From the NCBI GenBank assembly GCA_002717185.1, contig PBDC01000079.1:1-14051 (forward strand): a DNA stretch of 14,051 nt, in the 5' to 3' direction. This document shows, piece by piece, positions 1-7,604 of the stretch (positions within the stretch are counted from its first letter, which is position 1; every line of letters begins with the position of its first letter). The notes under the pieces are model-generated. The model was not told where the DNA came from and searched no databases. It saw nothing but the letters and a program-made list of their open reading frames with translations. Source of the stretch: Rhodospirillaceae bacterium (GTDB taxonomy: Bacteria > Pseudomonadota > Alphaproteobacteria > UBA8366 > GCA-2717185). The position numbers were made by a program, and so were the translations under genes.

Positions 1-786
1 CCGATGGCGATCATTCGCTATCCGGACGTTCGCCGCATGCTACTGACCATGAAATCTCAAATCGACGCCATGCGGGCATTGGTCTACGATACGGCGACCT
101 TACTTGATAAGTCACGCCGCGCAAAAGAGGCCACAGCCCGCAAGCAGGCACAGGCGCGGGTTGATTTGCTGACCCCCATCGTCAAGGCCTGGTGCACAGA
201 CCTCGGCGTCGAGATTACCTCGATGGCGATCCAGGTACATGGTGGTATCGGCTATATGGAAGAGACCGGGGTGGTTCAGCATCTGCGCGACGCGCATATA
301 GCACCGATCTACGAGGGAACAAACGGCATTCAGGCGCAGGACCTGGTCGCCCGCAAGGTGCTGCGCGACGGCGGCGCAGCAGCTCACAACTACATCAATG
401 AGGTCCGCGCGCTTTGCAATACGCTTACCGCCGTTGATACAGCGGCGGCACTTAAGCCGCAACTGACAGCCGGCTGCGACGCGCTGGCCGAGACCACCGA
501 CTGGCTGTTGGCGAAAGCCGATACAAATATGGCCAGCGTGCTGGCCGGCGCTACCCCTTACCTTCGTCAGTTCGCCACTGTGGCAGGTGGCGCTATGATG
601 GCCCGCACCACCCTAGCCGCCCAAGCGGCCCTTGACGAGGGAACCGGCGACCCGGACTTCTACGCTGCGAAGCTCGCTTCGGCGCGGTTCTATGCTGAGA
701 ATATCCTGCCTCAAGCCATGGCCCTCATCACGCCGGTCCGCGACGGTCACCGGGCGGTACTGGAGTACAACGAGGCGGCGTTTTAG
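1..786 (+). CDS. Acyl-CoA dehydrogenase, C-terminal part (5' end outside window)
   Basis: The frame is open from base 1, so the gene begins upstream and its first visible ATG at base 4 is internal. The visible protein contains the C-terminal helical domain of an FAD-dependent acyl-CoA dehydrogenase: a HGGIGYMEE segment near residue 80 and PIYEGTNGIQ near residue 105. In the family, the Glu of YEGT is the base that abstracts the alpha proton of the acyl-CoA. After this come about 120 further residues (roughly 135-255) that match the extra C-terminal domain of the long, about 600-residue acyl-CoA dehydrogenases. It should oxidise an acyl-CoA to the trans-2-enoyl-CoA and pass electrons to ETF. 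Chain-length specificity cannot be read. It ends with TAG at 784-786, and no convincing terminator follows. Confidence 0.9.
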   Translation, partial: PMAIIRYPDVRRMLLTMKSQIDAMRALVYDTATLLDKSRRAKEATARKQAQARVDLLTPIVKAWCTDLGVEITSMAIQVHGGIGYMEETGVVQHLRDAHIAPIYEGTNGIQAQDLVARKVLRDGGAAAHNYINEVRALCNTLTAVDTAAALKPQLTAGCDALAETTDWLLAKADTNMASVLAGATPYLRQFATVAGGAMMARTTLAAQAALDEGTGDPDFYAAKLASARFYAENILPQAMALITPVRDGHRAVLEYNEAAF

Positions 787-1168
787 GGCAAAAAGGGGTA
801 ATTCCATAGAGAAACAATCAACTCGGCACCAGATAACCGGCTTTTCGCACTGTCAATTACAATCTTCGACCATTTTGCCTGTGTCAAAAATCTATGATAA
901 AAAATGTACCAATCTTCGGTCGGGTCTGAAGGGCCATGTGGCGCGTAAAGCCCAACTTCCAAGGCGCTGATCCAGTGTCCTAATTAAACCTTCAACGAAG
1001 GACGCACACTGGAATCATCGTAATGAATAACCTCTTATCGACCAGTTAGGATCACCCTGCACGCTAATCCTGGCTGAAAATTGAATGATGAGTTTTTCCG
1101 CCGGAACGCCGAATATAATTACCACCCGGCCTCCGAACTGCCAGCAACACGAACGGGTCTAAATCGCC
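787..1168. other. 382-base non-coding gap upstream of the aconitase gene
   Basis: I see no credible gene here: the frame that stays open into this stretch from inside the dehydrogenase lacks a start or ribosome-binding site. It is AT-richer than the flanking genes. It holds a nested inverted repeat at 972-1012 (listed separately) and a perfect TATAAT at 1114-1119, about 50 bases before the aconitase start. No good TTGACA-like -35 lies 16-18 bases before that box, so the promoter is only a candidate. There is no clear Shine-Dalgarno sequence directly before the ATG at 1169. Confidence 0.5.
972..1012. repeat. Nested inverted repeat upstream of the aconitase gene
   Basis: The outer arms CCAGTGT (972-978) and ACACTGG (1006-1012) are exact reverse complements of 7 bases. 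Inside them, CCTTC (989-993) and GAAGG (997-1001) form a 5-bp stem with an AAC loop. No T-run follows, so this is not a classical terminator of the upstream gene. It lies about 157 bases before the aconitase start and could be an operator or an RNA structure. The function is unknown. Confidence 0.45.
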
Positions 1169-3949
1169 ATGAGCTTGTACACGGACTATCTGAACGAAAT
1201 TGAAGAGCGGAAATCCCAGGGCTTAAACCCGAAACCCATCGACGATGGTGCACTGCTTAGCGAAATCATCGCGCAGATTAAGGACGAGAATAACGAACAT
1301 CGGGCAGATTCCGTAAAGTCCTTCATCTACAACACGATTCCTGGCACGACCAGTGCTGCGGGCGTGAAGGCAGAATTCCTTAAAGAAATCATTCTGGGTG
1401 CGACGATAGTCTCAGAGATCGCGCCTTCGTTCGCTTTTGAGCTGTTATCCCACATGAAGGGCGGCCCTTCGGTCGAAGCCCTTCTCGATCTGGCCTTGGG
1501 TGAGGACGCGCCGATCGCCAAACAAGCGGCCGACGTCCTGAAGACGCAAGTCTATCTGTACGCTGCCGACACGGACCGGCTCGCGGCGGCAAATAGATCA
1601 GAAAATGCAGTTGCTAAGGATATCCTGGAGAGCTACGCAAAGGCTGAGTTTTTTACGAATCTGCCCGAAATAGACGACGAAATTAAGGTAGTAACCTACG
1701 TCGCAGCGGAGGGAGATATTTCCACAGACCTTCTGTCACCGGGTAACCAAGCTCACTCACGGGCGGATCGGGAACTGCACGGGAAATGCTTCATCTCTGA
1801 AACGGCACAGGCCGAAATTCGCGATTTGCAGAAACAGCATCCGGACAAGCGGGTGATGTTGATCGCGGAGAAAGGGACAATGGGCGTAGGATCTTCGCGC
1901 ATGTCGGGGGTCAACAACGTCGCGCTGTGGACCGGCGATCCCTCAAGCCCATATATCCCGTTCGTTAACAACGCACCAATCGTCGCAGGAACAAATGGAA
2001 TTTCCCCCATCTTCATGACGGCGTTGGGTGTGACCGGCGGTATCGGTATCGACCTGAAGAACTGGGTTCGGAAAACGGATGAGGATGGCAACCCTATCCT
2101 AAACAACGACGGCAGTCCCATACTGGAGGAGCGCTATTCCGTCGCAACGGGAACCGTTCTGACTATTAATACGAGTAACCAGAAGCTGTGTAACGAAGCG
2201 GGCGATGAAGAACTCATGGACGTTACCTCGTCCTTCACTCCGCAAAATGTCGAATTCATAAAGGCCGGCGGGTCATATGCAGTGGTATTCGGCAAGAAGC
2301 TGCAAACCTTCGCGGCAGATGCCCTTGGGATTGAACTTAAATCCGTCTTCGCGCCCTCGCAGGAACTATCGCACGAGGGCCAGGGCCTGACAGCAGTCGA
2401 GAAGATCTTCAACAAGAACGCTGTCGGCGTGGCCGAGGACACAGCGCTGCACGCAGGTTCCGACGTCCGAGTGCGAGTGAATATTGTCGGGTCTCAAGAT
2501 ACGACCGGCCCGATGACGGTTCAGGAACTGGAAGCAATGGCCGCCACGGTGATCTCGCCTGAAGTTGATGGCGCCTACCAGTCCGGCTGTCACACCGCAT
2601 CCGTTTGGGATCTAAAGGCGCAGTCAAATACGCCTAAGCTTATGGAATTTATGAATAATTTTGGTCTCGTTACGGGACGCGACCCTAAGGGCGCCTACCA
2701 TCCAATGACGGACGTCATTCACAAGGTCCTAAACGACATCACGGTAGATGACTGGGCCATTATAATCGGCGGCGATTCCCACACGCGAATGTCGAAAGGC
2801 GTCGCATTCGGCGCCGACTCGGGCACTGTTGCTCTGGCTCTAGCGACTGGTGAAGCGACAATGCCAATACCCGAGTCCGTAAAAGTTACCTTCAAGGGCA
2901 AGATGGCAGATCACATGGACTTCCGCGATGTGGTCCATGCAACTCAAGCGCAAATGCTGGAGCAGTTCGGCGACAATGTGTTCCAGGGTCGGATCATCGA
3001 AGTCCATATTGGCACTCTACTCGCCGATCAGGCCTTTACCTTCACGGACTGGACTGCCGAGATGAAGGCTAAAGCGTCAATCTGCATTTCCGATGATGCC
3101 ACACTCATCGAGTCCCTCGAAATTGCCAAGAGCCGTATCCAAGTCATGATCGACAAGGGCATGGAAAATGGGGCCCTAATGCTGAAGGGACTAATCGAAA
3201 AAGCAGACAAACGAATTGCAGACATCAAGTCGGGCGCAAACCCAGCACTCGCACCAGACGCCGATGCAAAATATTTCGCAGAAGTCGTCATCGATCTAGA
3301 TCAAATCGACGAGCCGATGATAGCCGATCCCGACGTCAATAATATCGACATCTCTAAGCAATATACCCATGACACGATCCGGCCGATCTCCTACTACGGC
3401 ACGGAAAAGAAAGTCGATCTAGGCTTTGTCGGCTCCTGCATGGTGCACAAGGGTGATATGAACATCATCGCGCAGATGTTCCGTAACCTGGAGAAGAAGC
3501 ACGGCACAGTTGGGTTCAAAGCGCCACTGGTCGTAGCACCGCCAACCTACAACATCGTCGACGAGTTGAAAGAAGAGGGCGACTGGAGCATCTTGCAGAA
3601 GTACGCTGGCTTTGAGTTCGACGACAGTGCGCCCAAGACAGAGGCGCGCGTAGCGTACGAAAATATCATGTATCTGGAGCGGCCCGGCTGCAACCTTTGT
3701 ATGGGCAACCAGGAAAAAGCGGCGATGGGCGATACCGTTATGGCAACCTCCACGCGCCTATTCAAGGGAAGGGTCGTCGAGGATTCCGACGAAAAGAAAG
3801 GCGAGTCACTGCTGGCGTCGACACCTGTCGTCGTGCTCTCCACCATCCTCGGCCGAACACCTAACTTAGAGGAATACAAAGAGGCCGTGGACGGTATCAG
3901 CCTGACCAAGTTTGCCCCGCCTCTGCAGAACCCATCGAGTACGGCATAG
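1169..3949 (+). CDS. acnB: Aconitate hydratase B / 2-methylisocitrate dehydratase, long form
   Basis: This cytoplasmic [4Fe-4S] enzyme interconverts citrate and isocitrate in the TCA cycle. AcnB members also hydrate 2-methyl-cis-aconitate in the methylcitrate cycle of propionate breakdown. Domain order is that of AcnB: an N-terminal HEAT-like helical region (about 1-160), then the swivelling domain with GDISTDLLSPG (about 180) and GTMGVGSSRMSG (about 236), then the three catalytic domains with GSQDTTGP (441-448), CHTAS (474-478) and GGDSHTR (534-540). The cluster ligands are visible as Cys757 in GSCM and Cys841/Cys844 in CNLCMGNQ. At 926 residues it is about 60 longer than the E. coli enzyme. 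From memory, its wording and length match Bacteroidota AcnB much better. The ATG at 1169 fits the family N-terminus but has no clear Shine-Dalgarno sequence. It appears to be transcribed alone. Confidence 0.95.
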   Translation: MSLYTDYLNEIEERKSQGLNPKPIDDGALLSEIIAQIKDENNEHRADSVKSFIYNTIPGTTSAAGVKAEFLKEIILGATIVSEIAPSFAFELLSHMKGGPSVEALLDLALGEDAPIAKQAADVLKTQVYLYAADTDRLAAANRSENAVAKDILESYAKAEFFTNLPEIDDEIKVVTYVAAEGDISTDLLSPGNQAHSRADRELHGKCFISETAQAEIRDLQKQHPDKRVMLIAEKGTMGVGSSRMSGVNNVALWTGDPSSPYIPFVNNAPIVAGTNGISPIFMTALGVTGGIGIDLKNWVRKTDEDGNPILNNDGSPILEERYSVATGTVLTINTSNQKLCNEAGDEELMDVTSSFTPQNVEFIKAGGSYAVVFGKKLQTFAADALGIELKSVFAPSQELSHEGQGLTAVEKIFNKNAVGVAEDTALHAGSDVRVRVNIVGSQDTTGPMTVQELEAMAATVISPEVDGAYQSGCHTASVWDLKAQSNTPKLMEFMNNFGLVTGRDPKGAYHPMTDVIHKVLNDITVDDWAIIIGGDSHTRMSKGVAFGADSGTVALALATGEATMPIPESVKVTFKGKMADHMDFRDVVHATQAQMLEQFGDNVFQGRIIEVHIGTLLADQAFTFTDWTAEMKAKASICISDDATLIESLEIAKSRIQVMIDKGMENGALMLKGLIEKADKRIADIKSGANPALAPDADAKYFAEVVIDLDQIDEPMIADPDVNNIDISKQYTHDTIRPISYYGTEKKVDLGFVGSCMVHKGDMNIIAQMFRNLEKKHGTVGFKAPLVVAPPTYNIVDELKEEGDWSILQKYAGFEFDDSAPKTEARVAYENIMYLERPGCNLCMGNQEKAAMGDTVMATSTRLFKGRVVEDSDEKKGESLLASTPVVVLSTILGRTPNLEEYKEAVDGISLTKFAPPLQNPSSTA

Positions 3950-4329
3950 CTTCAAAGCTATTGGTAGGTTGAGATACGTGGCCGGACAGGGGGGGCTTCG
4001 AGTAATCGCTGACACCATACAACTTGGCAACATACCCGTAGGCCAACGTAAATTCGCGCTGATCACGACACCCTCTAAGGAATTTCCCACCAGTCCGGCC
4101 ATACTATGTGCGAACAAAACACGGTATAGTTTCGCCACCTCAAAGGCCGATTTGAACCTATGGCCGAAAGGATTGGCGGTTCATGCCGAATTGGAGTTAC
4201 ACATTGGTTATGCCCGCATTTCGCGGTTACAAGTACAAGAGCCCAAACTGGGCGCTCCACTGACTGGAGTTTAGTAGATGGTATAAATGGCTATCAATTT
4301 TAGTGCACCGCAAATGCGAGGATGTCCAA
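3950..4329. other. 380-base gap between convergent acnB and folK
   Basis: Open frames cross this stretch on both strands (for example 3912-4274 on + and 4075-4260 on -), but none has a ribosome-binding site or recognisable protein features, and the + one begins inside acnB. Two small hairpins lie near the right side: GCCCA/TGGGC (4241-4253) and CTCCA/TGGAG (4255-4269). A short one, AGCTT/AAGCT, overlaps the acnB stop (3948-3959). None is followed by a strong T-run, so termination of the two converging genes here is possible but not shown. The stretch could hold gene remnants that I cannot identify. Confidence 0.4.
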
Positions 4330-4812
4330 TTACCCCTCGAACACCCGCACTTCATCCTCTGCCGGCAACATCCCCAACATCTTAGCAATCGTGTCCCCCG
4401 TCAACGGATGCTGATAGTCCCCTGCGATATCAGCCAGTGGCTGCAACACGAAGCGTCGCTCCGCGATCCGTGGGTGAGGGATGGTAAGCGTTTCCGTCTT
4501 TAAAACCAGGTCATCATAGAACAGGATGTCAAGATCTATAGGGCGCGGCCCATTACGGGGGCCAGCGACGCGGCCCATGTTACGTTCAGTCGCCTTCAAC
4601 AACTTAAGCAGTCTGTCTGGTTTCAGCTCGGTGTGACCTTCGACGACCATGTTAAGGAAGGGTGACTGGTTGGTGACGTATTTAGGCGCGGTCTCGTAAA
4701 CCAGCGAACGGCTGATAAGTACGATGAACTCCCACAGCGCATCTCTCGCCGTGCGCAGCAGGAGTGCACGGTCGCCTTGATTGCTACCAAGGGCGATGAA
4801 GACCCGGGCCAC
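4330..4812 (-). CDS. folK: 2-amino-4-hydroxy-6-hydroxymethyldihydropteridine pyrophosphokinase
   Basis: HPPK transfers pyrophosphate from ATP to 6-hydroxymethyl-7,8-dihydropterin, giving the activated pterin used by FolP. The 160-residue length is typical. Visible motifs are the N-terminal ALGSNQGDR (residues 7-15), SPFLNMV (50-56), the signature GPRPIDLDILFYD (88-100) whose Asp93 and Asp95 correspond to the magnesium ligands, and IPHPR (111-115) followed by RRFVLQPLADIA. The start is GTG, two bases after the folP stop codon, so translation is probably coupled to folP within one transcript. The stop is TAA at the low-coordinate end. An ATG start would cut into the conserved first strand, so GTG is preferred. 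Confidence 0.95.
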   Translation of the reverse strand: MARVFIALGSNQGDRALLLRTARDALWEFIVLISRSLVYETAPKYVTNQSPFLNMVVEGHTELKPDRLLKLLKATERNMGRVAGPRNGPRPIDLDILFYDDLVLKTETLTIPHPRIAERRFVLQPLADIAGDYQHPLTGDTIAKMLGMLPAEDEVRVFEG

Positions 4813-4814
4813 TG

Positions 4815-5717
4815 CTACCCCTTCCTAACTATGGCGTCAGCCATGCGGGCGACGCGGACCATCGCTTCGACGTCGTGCACCCGCACGATATCGGCTCCGC
4901 GCGCGATAGCGATGGCAACCGTAGCCGCAGTACCTTCCACCCGCTCCTCCACGGGTAAGTTAAGCACCTTTCCAACAAAGGATTTACGGCTCGGCCCCAC
5001 AAGCAGAGGGTAGCCCAGCGATTTAAGGAAACCGAGTTGGTCGATGAGGTCTAGGTTCTGTTCGACGGTCTTGCCAAAAGCGAGGCCAGGGTCGAGCACG
5101 ATCTGGTTTTTGTCAATACCGGTGGCCTCTGCATTAGCCGCCAACGCGGCAAGGTCTGTCTGAACGTCAGTCAGCAGATCATTGTAGTCAGGCGCGTCAT
5201 ACTCACCACCTAGACGCGCATCCATGACGGCAGCGCCCGGTTTACTGCGGTTATGCATCAGGATGACCGGCGCTCTCCGCGACGCGGCAAGCGGGCCCAG
5301 ATCCGGGTCGGCACGCAGTCCCCATACATCGTTAACCATGTCAGCGCCAGCATCAAGCGCAGCCTCCGCTGTTTCAGCGCGGTAGGTATCGATCGAGACC
5401 GCGATCCCCGGTAGCGCATCGCGCACAGCATTGATGACCGGCACGACCCGATTTCTTTCCGTTGCCGCCGTCACGGGTTCGGATCCCGGCCGCGTGCTCT
5501 CGCCGCCGATATCCAAGATATCGGCCCCCGCAGCGGCGAAGGCGCGCGCCTGATCCACCGCGCGACCGACGGTCACTTTTCCCGCCTCGCCCATTCCATC
5601 GCCACTGAAGGAATCCGACGTGACGTTGAGGATCCCCATGACGTAAGTCCGCCGGCCCCATGCGAAACGGTCTTGCAGACGCATAGTTACCAATCCTCCC
5701 GCCGCTTGGAATTCCAT
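4815..5717 (-). CDS. folP: Dihydropteroate synthase
   Basis: This TIM-barrel enzyme condenses 6-hydroxymethyl-dihydropterin pyrophosphate with p-aminobenzoate and is the target of sulfonamides. It is 300 residues from the ATG at 5717. Motifs in order are GILNVTSDSFSGDG (28-41), DIGGESTRPGS (69-79), SIDT (108-111), ND (129-130), LMH (153-155), DPGLAFGKT (209-217), GPSRKSF (241-247) and RVHDV (279-283). The usual Pro after NVT in loop 1 is Ser here, while the Phe and the TRPG proline where sulfonamide-resistance changes are known keep the common residue. An internal ATG at 5684 has a better-spaced GGGAGG (10 bases upstream; the 5717 start has one 14 bases upstream) and gives a more family-like N-terminus, so the true protein may be 289 residues. 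It is the first gene of folP-folK and divergent from folB. Confidence 0.95.
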   Translation of the reverse strand: MEFQAAGGLVTMRLQDRFAWGRRTYVMGILNVTSDSFSGDGMGEAGKVTVGRAVDQARAFAAAGADILDIGGESTRPGSEPVTAATERNRVVPVINAVRDALPGIAVSIDTYRAETAEAALDAGADMVNDVWGLRADPDLGPLAASRRAPVILMHNRSKPGAAVMDARLGGEYDAPDYNDLLTDVQTDLAALAANAEATGIDKNQIVLDPGLAFGKTVEQNLDLIDQLGFLKSLGYPLLVGPSRKSFVGKVLNLPVEERVEGTAATVAIAIARGADIVRVHDVEAMVRVARMADAIVRKG

Positions 5718-5745
5718 TGCTGCACCGACAGCCTCCCACCATAAT
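5717..5745 (+). promoter_or_regulatory. Candidate folB promoter
   Basis: TTGCTG (5717-5722) and CATAAT (5740-5745) are separated by exactly 17 bases and lie 45-73 bases before the folB start. The -10 matches the sigma-70 consensus at five of six positions and the -35 at its first three. The -35 overlaps the first base of the folP ATG at 5717, so folP and folB would share a compact divergent control region. Confidence 0.35.
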
Positions 5746-5789
5746 GTGCGTATCCGACATCTGTTTTCGGAACCCGGAGGATATCTGGT

Positions 5790-6248
5790 TTGACCACCAC
5801 AGGCACGCCCCTAACCCCGCCGACAGAAAGCACCAGGACTGGCCTTTACCGGATCTTCGTGCGCGACCTTGTAGTGCCCTGGCACATCGGCATCTACGAC
5901 CATGAACATAACGGGCCGCAGCGAGTGCGCTTCAACGTGGATTTGCTGGCGCGCGAAGCGAGTGAGTTCGACGCGGACAAATACCGGCAGGTGGTGTGCT
6001 ATGCCTCTGTGGTAGAGCAGATTCGGGGCCTGGCCAACGAAGGACATGTCAATCTAGTCGAGACCCTAGCCAGCCGTGTTGCCGATCTCTGTCTTGCAGA
6101 CGAACGCGTTGTCGAAGCGACGGTGCGGACGGAGAAGTTGGACGCAATCGAGGGAATTTCCAGCGTAGGTATCGAAATCACGCGGCGTAAGCATGCCGCA
6201 GCAGAGGATGCCAATCGGATCGTCCACCTCGCGGGCGACAGCTCCTAA
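5790..6248 (+). CDS. folB: Dihydroneopterin aldolase
   Basis: FolB cleaves 7,8-dihydroneopterin to 6-hydroxymethyl-7,8-dihydropterin plus glycolaldehyde, the step before FolK. The 152-residue protein has an N-terminal tail of about 20 residues and then the T-fold domain. Visible features are IGIYDHEH (33-40) with Glu39 matching the pterin-binding/catalytic Glu, CYASV (70-74) with the conserved Tyr71, NLVETLAS (88-95) with Glu91, and EKLDA (115-119) whose Lys116 aligns with the catalytic Lys of E. coli FolB (Lys98). The start is TTG, fixed by GGAGG at 5776-5780 nine bases upstream. It is divergent from folP-folK across a 72-base spacer. Confidence 0.92.
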   Translation: MTTTGTPLTPPTESTRTGLYRIFVRDLVVPWHIGIYDHEHNGPQRVRFNVDLLAREASEFDADKYRQVVCYASVVEQIRGLANEGHVNLVETLASRVADLCLADERVVEATVRTEKLDAIEGISSVGIEITRRKHAAAEDANRIVHLAGDSS

Positions 6249-6285
6249 ATTGTGCCCGTTTCATATCAATTCGGGGAACGGCAGT

Positions 6286-6342
6286 ATGCACACGCTACTG
6301 TTCTACGACCCGGGCTATTTGCACGAGGCCGTGACACTTTAG
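6286..6342 (+). pseudogene. 18-codon ORF resembling the start of a broken gene
   Basis: An ATG preceded by GGGGAA (spacing 6) opens a frame that reads MHTLLFYDPGYLHEAVTL and then TAG. The pattern LLFxDPGxxHxAxTL resembles, from memory, the N-terminus of a family of putative oxidoreductases that begin with a DPGHFHAAL-type motif. Nothing after the stop continues that similarity in the same frame. It may be the leftover 5' end of a deleted gene, or chance. The rest of the 239-base gap between folB and the next gene (6249-6487) shows no other feature. Confidence 0.25.
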
Positions 6343-6487
6343 CCTCAGCGCTGGGGATACTCATCAGCGGTGTCTAATCAGCGCCCTGGTGCTTGGCGAA
6401 CTATATGGGTAGCGAGAAATTGGCACCCTGTCATTGGTCGGGTCCAGCCTTTTCTTCGACGTGTCCTGACCATTCCTATGAGATCTA

Positions 6488-7492
6488 TTAACGCAGTTTA
6501 GAACTAAGCAGTGACTGGGCCAGGTCTATTAATTTCGGATCGATCTTCAACGCTTTTGCCACGGCACCCTGTTCTTCCATCAAAGTCTTGCGCATCCTCT
6601 GCCGTTGTCCCGCCGGCACCTCTACGAACTGCATTCCATGACGGGCGGCCGCGGCGCGTGAACGATCCTGACGGTCAGCCATCAGTTGCCGCATCTCATT
6701 CAGCGCCACCGCCCAACTCTCCGTCAACCAAACTCTCTCATTATCTCGTAGTCCCTCCCAACGCGCGCGGTTAATGATGGGCGTGTAATAGTAGAAGACT
6801 TGATTGTCCAGAAAGCCGTGCCGAACACCGGCTTCCCATAGAGCCGCATCGGCGACAAAATTGTGCGTCCCCAGCAAGCCTCCGACGAGTTTGCGCCGAA
6901 GCGCGCTGGCGAGATGTCGCACCGCAATTCGACGAGGTGTTGCTCCAAACACTAGATAACGCGCCAGATCGGCAGTACCCCCAGGCACCCGGATGTTCAA
7001 ACCTAGAAGGTCGGCATGAGCTTTCACCGGTTTAACGGTGGTAAAGGTATGGCCAAAGCCCAAATCCAAATAACCTCCCAACACCCTCACCCGAAGCGCC
7101 TGTTCAAGCCTTTCATGCAATGCTTCGCTAAGACCGCCGTCGAGAACGCGTTGCAGGTCTTGTATATCCTGCCCATAGAACATTGGGAGTGAAGAGATAG
7201 AAAATCCCGGCGCAAAAAGCGCCAGATGCCACCAGCCTGGTGCACCAAGATCATAAACCCCCTCAGCGACAGCTGCAGGGATACGCGAGCCTGGGTAATT
7301 AGTCACACCATGCTGGAAGGTGATCGTAAGCTGCCCCTTCGAACGCGCCTCCAAATCATCAGCCCAGCGCAACAGCGCCTGGTTACGAGGATGTATCTCC
7401 AGCGTCCGCAGGACGAACTGAAGGTTGGTTTGTGCCGCGGAAGAAGATCCCGCAGTCAGCAAAATGACAGCCGCGAGGAGCAGTTTTTTCAT
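6488..7492 (-). CDS. TRAP-type C4-dicarboxylate transporter solute-binding protein (DctP family)
   Basis: This is a periplasmic receptor of a tripartite ATP-independent (TRAP) transporter, which binds small carboxylates for uptake by membrane partners. The 334-residue protein begins with a Sec signal peptide (MKK, hydrophobic stretch, cleavage likely after SSSAA near residue 20). The family hallmark is GLNIRVPGG (164-172), where Arg168 corresponds to the Arg that holds the ligand carboxylate. The following usual VDG is VGG (203-205). No membrane subunits (DctQ/DctM) are adjacent, so it is an orphan here and must use a transporter encoded elsewhere. The ATG at 7492 has no clear Shine-Dalgarno sequence but gives a proper signal peptide. 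It is divergent from the lyase gene, 112 bases away, which suggests shared control or a shared substrate. Confidence 0.85.
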   Translation of the reverse strand: MKKLLLAAVILLTAGSSSAAQTNLQFVLRTLEIHPRNQALLRWADDLEARSKGQLTITFQHGVTNYPGSRIPAAVAEGVYDLGAPGWWHLALFAPGFSISSLPMFYGQDIQDLQRVLDGGLSEALHERLEQALRVRVLGGYLDLGFGHTFTTVKPVKAHADLLGLNIRVPGGTADLARYLVFGATPRRIAVRHLASALRRKLVGGLLGTHNFVADAALWEAGVRHGFLDNQVFYYYTPIINRARWEGLRDNERVWLTESWAVALNEMRQLMADRQDRSRAAAARHGMQFVEVPAGQRQRMRKTLMEEQGAVAKALKIDPKLIDLAQSLLSSKLR

Positions 7493-7604
7493 TGCGTTGA
7501 ACCGTGTTGACTGCTTTGCAGCAAGGCCCAGGAGACTAGTTTTGGCGGTCCGGCATTGTCAATGTAACCATTGCTGCGAAAGGACTACAACCAAGGAGGA
7601 TGAC

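Noticed and set aside
787..1168. Possible tRNA or riboswitch in the acnB upstream gap
   Set aside because: No cloverleaf, no TTCGAAT-type loop and no known riboswitch core were seen; only the nested inverted repeat stands out.
3912..4274. Open frame of 120 codons crossing the acnB end and the following gap
   Set aside because: It starts inside acnB, has no ribosome-binding site and its product shows no recognisable domain; open frames on both strands of the gap look like chance.
6282..6300. CAGTA/TACTG inverted repeat after folB as a terminator
   Set aside because: The stem is 5 bp with a 9-base loop and no T-run.
7425..7604. Upstream in-frame extension of the lyase from an ATG at 7425
   Set aside because: It overlaps the divergent TRAP gene's signal-peptide region, has no ribosome-binding site, and adds 60 residues unlike the family; the strong AGGAGG before 7605 sets the start.
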